From Acidobacteriota bacterium (GTDB taxonomy: Bacteria > Acidobacteriota > Terriglobia > Bryobacterales > Bryobacteraceae): 9,961 nt of DNA. Below, in pieces: positions 1-6,426 of this stretch. The stretch is taken from assembly GCA_026394095.1 (NCBI GenBank), contig JAPKYY010000827.1, forward strand, positions 1 to 9,961, in the 5' to 3' direction. The notes beneath the pieces were generated by a model. That model made no database searches and had not been told where the DNA came from. It worked only from the letters and a program-made list of their open reading frames with translations. The stretch's first letter is position 1; each line of letters opens with the position of its first letter. Both the position numbers and the translations under genes were made by a program.

Positions 1-1
1 G

Positions 2-907
2 CACACTCGATCCTTTAAAACTCTTGAGACGATTGCCAAAGAAAAATCGCTCCTGGTGGAGGGCGTAAAGCCTGGGGGTGTTGCGTTGCTCAACTGCGAT
101 AACCCATATATTTCGGCCTACACGCCACCCGCCAATATCCGGACGATCCGTTATGGCAAAAGTGAAGGGTTGCAATGGCTAGCCTCCAATTTGAGTAGCA
201 AATGGTCCAGTACATTTTCGTTTGAAGTTGAGGCTGGAGGGGAGAAGGCGCAAATTTCAACAAAGCTGATAGGCAACCACTGGCTCCCAAGCGTTCTTCC
301 TGCTCTGATTGCAGGACATCTGGCAGGGCTGACGCTCGCTCAATCTGCGACGGCACTAGCTGAACTTGCTCCGATGCCGCTTCGAATGTCTCCCGCAGCC
401 ACGCCACGAGGCGCAACCTTTATACGGGATGAGTGGAATGGGTCTGTAGATACGTTAACGGTTGCGCTCGATGTAATGCGGGACGCTGAAGCAACGCGAA
501 AGATATTTGTGTTTAGTGATGTCTCCGATTCCACCCAGCGCGACCCACGGCGACAGCGAGGAATGGGGCAGTCTGTTTCAGAAATGGCAGACCTGGCAGT
601 GTTCGTCGGCGACAACAGCCAATATGGTTTGAAGGGTGCCCTCGATGCAGGCATGGCTTCAGATCGGGTGTCCGCCTTCTACGACATCGAAAGTGCCGCA
701 GAGTTCCTCCAAAATGAGCTGCGCGATGGAGATCTTGTCATGCTGCGCGGGCGCACTCTGGACCACATGTCCCGGTTGTATCTGGCGATGCTGGGAGAAG
801 TAAATTGCTGGCTCCCCACTTGCAAGAAAATGATTTATTGCGATGATTGCCCTGAATTGAAATCCACCGCAGGGGGCACTGGACCGTTGGTGCAGATTTC
901 CTCATGA
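2..907 (+). CDS. Mur-ligase-like amide ligase, paralogue 1 (5' end outside window)
   Basis: This is the C-terminal 301 codons of a protein that should be about 430 residues by comparison with the next two genes. The reading frame is open to the left edge and starts with H-T-R-S-F, which aligns with residue 138 onward of the second copy. The ATP-binding P-loop is therefore off the window, and the GTG at 56 is internal rather than the start. Visible Mur-ligase features are the E-K-S lysine (position of the carbamylated lysine in the family), N-x-D-N-P, a G-N-H-W-L-P-S-V-L-P segment, R-D-E-W-N-G-S-V-D-T-L (counterpart of the MurF D-x-Y-N-A-N-P-D-S segment), F-S-D-V-S-D and G-D-L-V-M-L-R-G. It ends with the four-cysteine cluster C-x4-C-x5-C-x2-C. 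Its stop overlaps the next start as ATGA (904..907), so the genes are probably co-translated. Ligase fold: confident. Substrate: unknown. Confidence 0.85.
   Translation, partial: HTRSFKTLETIAKEKSLLVEGVKPGGVALLNCDNPYISAYTPPANIRTIRYGKSEGLQWLASNLSSKWSSTFSFEVEAGGEKAQISTKLIGNHWLPSVLPALIAGHLAGLTLAQSATALAELAPMPLRMSPAATPRGATFIRDEWNGSVDTLTVALDVMRDAEATRKIFVFSDVSDSTQRDPRRQRGMGQSVSEMADLAVFVGDNSQYGLKGALDAGMASDRVSAFYDIESAAEFLQNELRDGDLVMLRGRTLDHMSRLYLAMLGEVNCWLPTCKKMIYCDDCPELKSTAGGTGPLVQISS
806..850 (+). other. C-terminal four-cysteine cluster, copy 1
   Basis: The protein segment reads C-W-L-P-T-C-K-K-M-I-Y-C-D-D-C, spacing C-x4-C-x5-C-x2-C, followed by P-E-L. Four cysteines at fixed spacing, kept in all three paralogues, suggest a small zinc or other metal site. 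Metal binding is inference. Confidence 0.6.
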
Positions 908-2193
908 GTACCAACGTCTCAAAAAAGCTAAGTGAGGCTGCTGATTGGAAAAAACTCGAACAGAGTTTCAGAGATTTTGTTGGCTCAAATCCAATCACAG
1001 AAGGTCTCGCGGTTCTGCTGGCATTCCTTTGGAGAAGACTCCTGTTTCGAACGACGTTTGTTGTCGTGAGCGGAAGTGTCGGAAAAACAACTGCGAAAGA
1101 TGCCATCGCACTTGTCTTGTCCCGGCACCTGCCCACGCAAAAAACAGATGGGTCCCGAAATCACATCTTTGGGCTGGCTAGCAGTATCTTGCGCATTCGA
1201 CCCTGGCATCGAATCGCGGTGATTGAGATTGGGCTCAATGGCCCGGGGGAAATGAAACGGCTGGCGTACATCGCCAGGCCAGACATAGCGGTCTGGACAA
1301 ACGTTGCACGCACGCACACACAGTCTTTTCGAACCCTCGAGGCGATTGCAAAAGAGAAATCCCTCTTGATTGAGAGTTTGCGTCCTGGAGGGGTGGCAAT
1401 TCTGAATTCAGACAATCCGTTCATAGCCGCATACCAACCGGCAAATTACATAAAGACGATTCGCTACGGCACGAGTCCAGGTATGGACTGGCAGGCATCC
1501 AATGTGTCCAGCAACTGGCCAGAACGGCTTTCGTTTTTTGTCCAGAATTCAGAGCAAACAGCTACCATCTCAACGAAGCTTGTCGGGAAGCACTGGTTGC
1601 CCAGCGTCTTACCGGCACTGGTAGTGGCGCGGGAAATGGGATTGAATCTGGAGCAATCCAGATCGGCTCTGACAGAACTGGAATCTATGGAGCAGCGGTT
1701 ATCTCCTGCAACAACACGAAATGGAGTCACCTTTTTGCGCGATGAGTGGAACGGGTCCGTAGATACGCTCACGGTCGCGCTTGAGGTGCTTAAAGATGCT
1801 ACTGCCAAACGCAAGATTTTGGTCTTTAGTGATGTTTCCGATTCTGTGGAGAAAGTCAGGCGGCGGCAGCGCAGGATTGGCGCAATGGCGAAGGAAGTTG
1901 CCGATGCGGCATTGTTTGTAGGAGACGCACATGAACATGCTGTTCGCGGGGCGATAGACAGCGGAATGTCTCCCGATCAAGTCTGGGGCTTCTATGACAT
2001 CAGGGAGGCTTCCGAGCATCTTCGTTCTGAACTTCGTGAGGGCGACCTGGTCTTATTGCGCGGAAGAACCGTCGACCATTTGTCTCGTCTCTATCTTGCA
2101 ATGTCGGTTGAGGTCACCTGTTGGCTGCCAGCTTGCAAAAAGAAGTGTTTTTGTGATGTGTGTCCAGAACTACAATCGAAGAAACTAGCTTGA
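904..2193 (+). CDS. Mur-ligase-like amide ligase, paralogue 2 (complete, 429 aa)
   Basis: Probable ATP-dependent ligase forming an amide bond between a carboxylate and an amino acid, as in MurC-F. Residues 1-50 are not a MurF-type UDP-binding domain: they hold a hydrophobic stretch (about 35-43) and the W-R-R-L-L-F-R-T-T-F sequence (43-52), possibly a membrane-associating helix. The central ATPase domain follows: P-loop G-S-V-G-K-T-T (57-63), T81/N86-H87 matching the MurF T-x-G-N-x-N-N region, E108-x-G110, N133/H138, candidate carbamylated lysine K152, and N168-x-D-N-P172. The C-terminal domain has R-D-E-W-N-G-S-V-D-T-L (279-289), F-S-D310 and G-D-L-V-L-L-R-G (380-387). The cysteine cluster is C406, C411, C417 and C420, with an extra C415. 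The ATG at 904 overlaps the previous stop by four bases; no strong Shine-Dalgarno is visible, which fits translational coupling. PgsB/CapB- or MurT-like enzymes are the closest known analogues in idea, not demonstrated relatives. Confidence 0.88.
   Translation: MSTNVSKKLSEAADWKKLEQSFRDFVGSNPITEGLAVLLAFLWRRLLFRTTFVVVSGSVGKTTAKDAIALVLSRHLPTQKTDGSRNHIFGLASSILRIRPWHRIAVIEIGLNGPGEMKRLAYIARPDIAVWTNVARTHTQSFRTLEAIAKEKSLLIESLRPGGVAILNSDNPFIAAYQPANYIKTIRYGTSPGMDWQASNVSSNWPERLSFFVQNSEQTATISTKLVGKHWLPSVLPALVVAREMGLNLEQSRSALTELESMEQRLSPATTRNGVTFLRDEWNGSVDTLTVALEVLKDATAKRKILVFSDVSDSVEKVRRRQRRIGAMAKEVADAALFVGDAHEHAVRGAIDSGMSPDQVWGFYDIREASEHLRSELREGDLVLLRGRTVDHLSRLYLAMSVEVTCWLPACKKKCFCDVCPELQSKKLA
2119..2163 (+). 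other. C-terminal cysteine cluster, copy 2 (five cysteines)
   Basis: The segment reads C-W-L-P-A-C-K-K-K-C-F-C-D-V-C, the same C-x4-C-x5-C-x2-C spacing as the other copies, plus a fifth cysteine two residues before the third conserved one. The DNA also overlaps the GTG start of the next gene at 2160, so the end of this motif and the beginning of the next protein are encoded by the same bases. Confidence 0.6.
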
Positions 2194-3449
2194 CTCATTT
2201 GAAATCGATACGCGAAGGGTTTTGGCACTACGTTACCTTCAATCCATACATGCGCATCTTGTGGCTGGTGGTGGCTGGTGTGTGGCGGCGACTCATGTTT
2301 CGCACCACCTTTATTGTCATCACCGGAAGCGTAGGCAAAACGACCGCCAAAGATGCCATCGCCAAAGTGCTTGCAACGCAATTTCCAACGGCGAAGACAA
2401 GAGGTTCGCTAAATCACTACTACGGTTTGATGCAGAGCATCCTGACGGTGCGGCCCTGGCATCGGTATGCAGTGATTGAGGTTGGAATCGAGCGGCCGGG
2501 GCAAATGAAATGGTTTGCGCTGACTACCAGGCCGGATATTGCTGTCTGGGTAAACGTCGCTCGATTACACACTCAATCTTTTCAAACCCTTGAGATGATC
2601 GCACACGAAAAGTCAATGCTGATTGAGAGTCTGCGCCCGGGCCAGGTGGCTGTGTTGAATTGTGACAATCCTTACATTGCAGCCTATCGCCCGCCCGCAG
2701 GAGTGCGTACCATTCGCTATGGGGTAGATCAGAGCTTTGACTGGTTTGCTTCCAATGTGTCCAGCAAATGGCCCGAGCGTCTATCTTTTCTTGTGAATGG
2801 CCATGCAGTCAAGACCCGGCTCGTTGGTAAGCACTGGGTTCCGAGTGTTCTTCCCGCGATCGCCATCGCGAAAGAGGCAGGTGTCAGTCTTGAAAATGCT
2901 GGATCGGCGCTGGCAAGCCTTGAGCCGATGCGGCAACGTCTTTCCCCAGAAGCCACGCCTCAAGGAGTTACGTTCCTGAGGGACGAGTTCAATGCATCCG
3001 TGGATACGATGGCGGTGGCACTTGAGGTGCTGGCTGAAGCTGAGGCCAGGCGCAAAATCATTGTGTTCAGTGGTGTGTCGGACTCAACTCAAAATGACGC
3101 CACGCGATTTCGCAGCGTAGGCAAGTCTGCAGCTCAGATTGCCGATTTGGCTGTTTTTGTTGGAGATCGAAGCAGACATGCGGTGAAAGGTGCCGTGTAT
3201 GCCGGCATGGATCCTGAACGCGTGCGAGCATTCTATGATCTTGAGTCTGCAACCGAATACTTGCGTAGCGAATTGAGAGAGGGCGATCTGGTGCTTTTGC
3301 GCGGACTTCTGCACGACCACATGTCGAGGGCATATCTGGGGATGTTGGGCGAGGTGAACTGCTGGCTGGCAACTTGTCCTAAGAAGATTGCCTGTGATGT
3401 CTGCCCCGATTTAAGGGCCAAGCCTCTTGTGCAATTACGTCCCAGTTAA
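2160..3449 (+). CDS. Mur-ligase-like amide ligase, paralogue 3 (complete, 429 aa)
   Basis: Same architecture as the two genes before it. It has a hydrophobic N-terminal stretch with W-R-R-L-M-F-R-T-T-F (42-51), P-loop G-S-V-G-K-T-T (56-62), S83-L-N85-H86, E107-x-G109, candidate carbamylated lysine K151, N167-x-D-N-P171, R-D-E-F-N-A-S-V-D-T-M (274-284) and cysteine cluster C401/C406/C412/C415. Two positions conserved in copies 1 and 2 differ: F-S-D becomes F-S-G (G305), and R-G-R becomes R-G-L (L383). This may mean a different substrate or altered activity. The GTG start at 2160 overlaps the previous gene by 34 bases and gives the same distance to the P-loop as copy 2 to within one residue. 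A TTG at 2190 that overlaps the previous stop as TTGA is the alternative and would shorten the protein by 10 residues. The stop overlaps the stop of the convergent gene on the other strand. Confidence 0.87.
   Translation: MSRTTIEETSLTHLKSIREGFWHYVTFNPYMRILWLVVAGVWRRLMFRTTFIVITGSVGKTTAKDAIAKVLATQFPTAKTRGSLNHYYGLMQSILTVRPWHRYAVIEVGIERPGQMKWFALTTRPDIAVWVNVARLHTQSFQTLEMIAHEKSMLIESLRPGQVAVLNCDNPYIAAYRPPAGVRTIRYGVDQSFDWFASNVSSKWPERLSFLVNGHAVKTRLVGKHWVPSVLPAIAIAKEAGVSLENAGSALASLEPMRQRLSPEATPQGVTFLRDEFNASVDTMAVALEVLAEAEARRKIIVFSGVSDSTQNDATRFRSVGKSAAQIADLAVFVGDRSRHAVKGAVYAGMDPERVRAFYDLESATEYLRSELREGDLVLLRGLLHDHMSRAYLGMLGEVNCWLATCPKKIACDVCPDLRAKPLVQLRPS
3360..3404 (+). other. C-terminal four-cysteine cluster, copy 3
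   Basis: The segment reads C-W-L-A-T-C-P-K-K-I-A-C-D-V-C, spacing C-x4-C-x5-C-x2-C, followed by P-D-L. The residues between the cysteines vary more than the cysteines themselves across the three copies, which points to selection on the cysteines. Confidence 0.6.
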
Positions 3450-5185
3450 GGGATCACGTGGACGCTGATCGACGGCATCGGTCTGCGCGTATCGTTACGA
3501 CTGCCGTTGGGGCCGATCCAGAGGGTAGAAATTGCTTCCACTATCGGGCCAGTGCCATCGCTTGCTTTGGCAAGGACGCGGATCGGATAGTCCCCCTCAG
3601 GTGTCCCTGCTGGAATTTCGATGAGCAGCGGAACACTGGGGATATTGATATTGTCGCCGTCCCCTGAAGTGCCGAATTGCTGGTCGGCGCGAAACTTCGC
3701 TTTTGGCGAATTCAGGCCTTCCACCCAGACATCAACTGCTTTGTCGAAACCAGGCTGCCGGATGAGAAGCGCCTCAAGACTCGCCTTGCCGCCGGCAGGG
3801 ATTGTGAAGCCAGCCGGCTCTGTTATGAGTTGAAAAGAGGGTGCTTCGTTTGCCATGTGGAGACGGTATGCATAAGTGGGGCCAGTGCGATCCGTTCGAT
3901 CTCTGACCGTCAGCCGGGCCTTCTCTGACTTGGCCGGAGTGTAATAGAGACTACTATCCGGATTGCCAATGACAGTGCCCTGGCCTGTCATCAGGTCATC
4001 GTGTTCAGCCAACAACTTGCCCTCGCTACTCCAAAGTTCGAGTACGGTGTCAATACTGGGCAGCCCCAGTTGAGCGGCCAGAGTCCAGGCATGAAAAGGG
4101 CGTCCGGCTTCGAGCTCAACAGGATAGCTGTTTCCCTGCCCAAGGATCCCATCAATAGCCCGCGCGTCGTTGTCCATTTCGATCGACATCGCTTCGGCGA
4201 TGCCGTTGGGTGTATTCAGCCACAATCGCCAGAGGCCAGGGCGCGCCGTTTTTGGGATTTGGAATTCTGCATCAACTCTGCCGGTGGCAGCCTGGACCCT
4301 CGAGGCCCGAACTTGAATCAGATCCTGATCCGAACCATCCACCGGGATGGAGTAAGGGAAAGTGAGCCGGTAGTGTTCGGCTCCTCGCGCTCTTTGGATA
4401 TAGGCTCCACTAACTGCTGCAAGATTCTCACCGATGATTCGAACCCTGTAGGGTCTCCCTGGTGTCGCCCCCAAAGGAAAGATCCCACTCACTACAGGCA
4501 ACTGAGAGATGTGCAATGCATAACCGCAATTTTCGCCACAGGCCACTCCCTGCGGGCCGCGGTATTGATCCACCTTGAGGATGTAATCGCCATCCTTGGG
4601 AAAGCGAAAGCTAAGCCGCGGGGTTTCGAGGTATTCATCCTGGTCTTCGTTGAATGCGAGCTCATTGCCAGCCGCGTCGAGGATCTGGAGAGAAGATTCG
4701 AGGAAGCCTCCGCGCTCGATAGACTGTGCGTCGAAAAGCCAGCGCTCTCCCGCCTTCGCCGTGAGGCGGTAGTGGTCCACATCGCCGTGGCCTTTCATGT
4801 AGCCGTAGACAACCTGCGGCTTCAACGGAATGGCCTGGGCACGGCTGAACTCGTCATTTGGCTCGACTTCATTCAATCCCTGGAATTCGGTTACGTTGAA
4901 AAGCCTTCCGTTGGAGATGCCGGATTTCGAGACGCATTGCAGTCGATGCGGGCCGAGCGCTGCTTTGGCCGAGATGCGGATGCGGCCAAGGACCCGCTCT
5001 GGAGTATGGCTGGACGTCTCAAGCCATTCAATCTCTTTCGTGTCGAAGCGGGCAGTAGTGAAGCCCTCCAGATCTTTGCCAATCAGCTCTACTGCAACGA
5101 CCGTGCCAGTCTGGCCGCCCAGCGGGGTAATGCGATCAATGTGCGGCGTGGCACCTAGAGTGAGGAGCAGCGCGATCAGTTGCAT
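3446..5185 (-). CDS. Exported TIG/PPC-domain surface protein
   Basis: 579 residues, all-beta in appearance, with no catalytic motif that I can see. A short hydrophobic N-terminus (M-Q-L-I-A-L-L-L-T-L-G-A) looks like a minimal signal peptide but lacks a positively charged start, so export is probable rather than certain. Residues about 15-100 resemble an IPT/TIG immunoglobulin-like fold. Residues 104-228 are a bacterial pre-peptidase C-terminal (PPC) domain with the E-P-N-D signature (108-111), D-V-D-H-Y and a C216/C220 pair. Residues 231-335 look like a second TIG-like repeat, and 340-445 a weaker second PPC-like segment, followed by a C-terminal beta region. The ATG shares one base with the stop of the upstream DUF1501 gene (TGATG at 5187..5183), so translation is probably coupled. 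It is the last gene of the four-gene operon. PPC proteins commonly accompany DUF1501/PSCyt proteins in this group; a binding or scaffold role at the cell surface is inferred. Confidence 0.85.
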   Translation of the reverse strand: MQLIALLLTLGATPHIDRITPLGGQTGTVVAVELIGKDLEGFTTARFDTKEIEWLETSSHTPERVLGRIRISAKAALGPHRLQCVSKSGISNGRLFNVTEFQGLNEVEPNDEFSRAQAIPLKPQVVYGYMKGHGDVDHYRLTAKAGERWLFDAQSIERGGFLESSLQILDAAGNELAFNEDQDEYLETPRLSFRFPKDGDYILKVDQYRGPQGVACGENCGYALHISQLPVVSGIFPLGATPGRPYRVRIIGENLAAVSGAYIQRARGAEHYRLTFPYSIPVDGSDQDLIQVRASRVQAATGRVDAEFQIPKTARPGLWRLWLNTPNGIAEAMSIEMDNDARAIDGILGQGNSYPVELEAGRPFHAWTLAAQLGLPSIDTVLELWSSEGKLLAEHDDLMTGQGTVIGNPDSSLYYTPAKSEKARLTVRDRTDRTGPTYAYRLHMANEAPSFQLITEPAGFTIPAGGKASLEALLIRQPGFDKAVDVWVEGLNSPKAKFRADQQFGTSGDGDNINIPSVPLLIEIPAGTPEGDYPIRVLAKASDGTGPIVEAISTLWIGPNGSRNDTRRPMPSISVHVIP

Positions 5186-6426
5186 CAGAAAAACTCGCGG
5201 ATCGGAGTACCGTCACTGTTGATTCTTACAGGCCGGCCGGTGGTGCGGTATTCCTTGTGGAAGTCGATGCCCAGCTTTTTATAGACGGTAGCCCCGAGGT
5301 CTTCAATCGAGATGGGACGGTCTTTCGGAGCCCCACCCTGAGCGTCGCTCGAACCGATGATCTGCCCGCCCGGGATTCCGGCGCCTGCTGCGGCAATCGA
5401 GAAGACGCCAGGCCAGTGATCGCGTCCGGCAGAGTGATTGATAACGGGTGTGCGGCCAATCTCTCCGATGGCCAGCACCAGCGTTGTGGCGAGAAGCCCC
5501 CTGTCTTCGAGGTCTGTGATTAGAGCGGCAAAGGCCTGGTCGAAGACAGGGAAGATTTTGCGGCTGGTCTCGTCGTTGTTGGTATGGGAGTCATAGCCAC
5601 CTTGAAAGACAGCGGCCATACGTACTCCCGACTCCACCAGACGCCTTGCAAGCAGTGCGCCCTGCCCCGCGCTGTTGCGGCCATAAGCATCGCGCAGTTT
5701 GTCAGGCTCTTCGCTGAGGTTGAAGGCCTTGCGTGCGGCGGTGGATGAAACCAGATCGAAGGCCTTCTGATAGAAGTAATCCATTCCTTCTACCGTCTTG
5801 CTCTTTTCGGTCTGTCGAATCTCCTCATCCATTGCGGCCAGCAGCCGGCTGCGCGAGACGCTCTCGTCGAGGGTCAGGTTGGAGGGCAGGCTGAGATCCT
5901 GCACCTTGAAGGCCTTGCCGGCGGGATCACCCGTGATGAAGGGGTCATAAGCCGGGCCGAGAAAGCCTGCATCTGCAGAGATGTCCTTGCGCGGGATGCA
6001 GACAAAGGGCGGCAGGCCATTGCGAGGCCCGAGTTCTTTCGCAACGACAGAGCCAAAGACAGGATGCTTGAATGCGTTGTTGGGGCGAGAACCGGAGAAG
6101 ATGTACTGCTTGGCTTTTTCGTGGATCGCTTCCTTGGAATACACCGAGCGGATCACTGAGAATTTGGATATCGTTTGGGCACAGCGAGGAAGGAGTTCAC
6201 TGAAGTGGACCCCGGGAATTGCTGTGGGAATGGTTTTGAAGCTGCCGCGGATCTCTGAGGGTTGATCGGGTTTGGGGTCGAAGGAATCGTGCTGGCAGGG
6301 GCCGCCTTCGAGAAAGAAGATGATGCAATTCTGGGCCGGGCCTGAGGCACCTGCCAGCAGACGCGGCAGGCTGAGGCCGCCGAAGAGCGAGGGGCCGAGG
6401 CTGAGGATCGAGCGTCGATTCATCAT
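5185..6426 (-). CDS. DUF1501 family protein
   Basis: 413 residues, close to the usual family size. The N-terminus has N-R-R-S-I-L-S-L (3-10) followed by a hydrophobic stretch to about residue 26, a plausible twin-arginine (Tat) leader. Family hallmarks are F-F-L-E-G-G-P-C-Q-H-D-S-F-D-P-K-P (37-53), P-G-V-H-F-S-E-L-L-P (71-80), Y-D-S-H-T-N-N (278-284), G-E-I-G-R-T-P (321-327), G-R-D-H-W-P (334-339), P-K-D-R-P (367-371) and a terminal P-I-R-E-F-F. DUF1501 is, as I recall, grouped with the alkaline-phosphatase/sulfatase-like fold; the conserved H/D residues fit a metal-dependent hydrolase, but the substrate is unknown. The usual serine in G-G-P-S is cysteine here (C44). The start codon overlaps the upstream stop by four bases (6423..6426), and a second ATG follows immediately. 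This protein family nearly always travels with a DUF1549/DUF1553 protein, as here. Confidence 0.92.
   Translation of the reverse strand: MMNRRSILSLGPSLFGGLSLPRLLAGASGPAQNCIIFFLEGGPCQHDSFDPKPDQPSEIRGSFKTIPTAIPGVHFSELLPRCAQTISKFSVIRSVYSKEAIHEKAKQYIFSGSRPNNAFKHPVFGSVVAKELGPRNGLPPFVCIPRKDISADAGFLGPAYDPFITGDPAGKAFKVQDLSLPSNLTLDESVSRSRLLAAMDEEIRQTEKSKTVEGMDYFYQKAFDLVSSTAARKAFNLSEEPDKLRDAYGRNSAGQGALLARRLVESGVRMAAVFQGGYDSHTNNDETSRKIFPVFDQAFAALITDLEDRGLLATTLVLAIGEIGRTPVINHSAGRDHWPGVFSIAAAGAGIPGGQIIGSSDAQGGAPKDRPISIEDLGATVYKKLGIDFHKEYRTTGRPVRINSDGTPIREFF

Noticed and set aside
56..907. Reading the first ligase as a shortened 283-residue protein starting at GTG 56
   Set aside because: The frame is open to the left edge, and the codons before 56 match the sister proteins (T-L-E-x-I-A-K-E-K-S-L-L), so the gene is cut by the window and not truncated.
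904..3449. Calling the tandem ligases housekeeping murF or murE
   Set aside because: The two complete copies lack the N-terminal substrate-binding domain, all three carry a C-terminal cysteine cluster, and they occur in tandem outside a cell-division/peptidoglycan gene cluster.
3450..3480. A terminator between the two convergent gene blocks
   Set aside because: No stem of useful length followed by a T-run is present, and the stop codons themselves overlap.
4001..5158. A 385-codon open frame on the + strand opposite the PPC-domain gene
   Set aside because: Its product has no recognisable domain and lies wholly antisense to a gene with clear TIG/PPC homology. Long antisense frames are expected in G+C-rich coding sequence.
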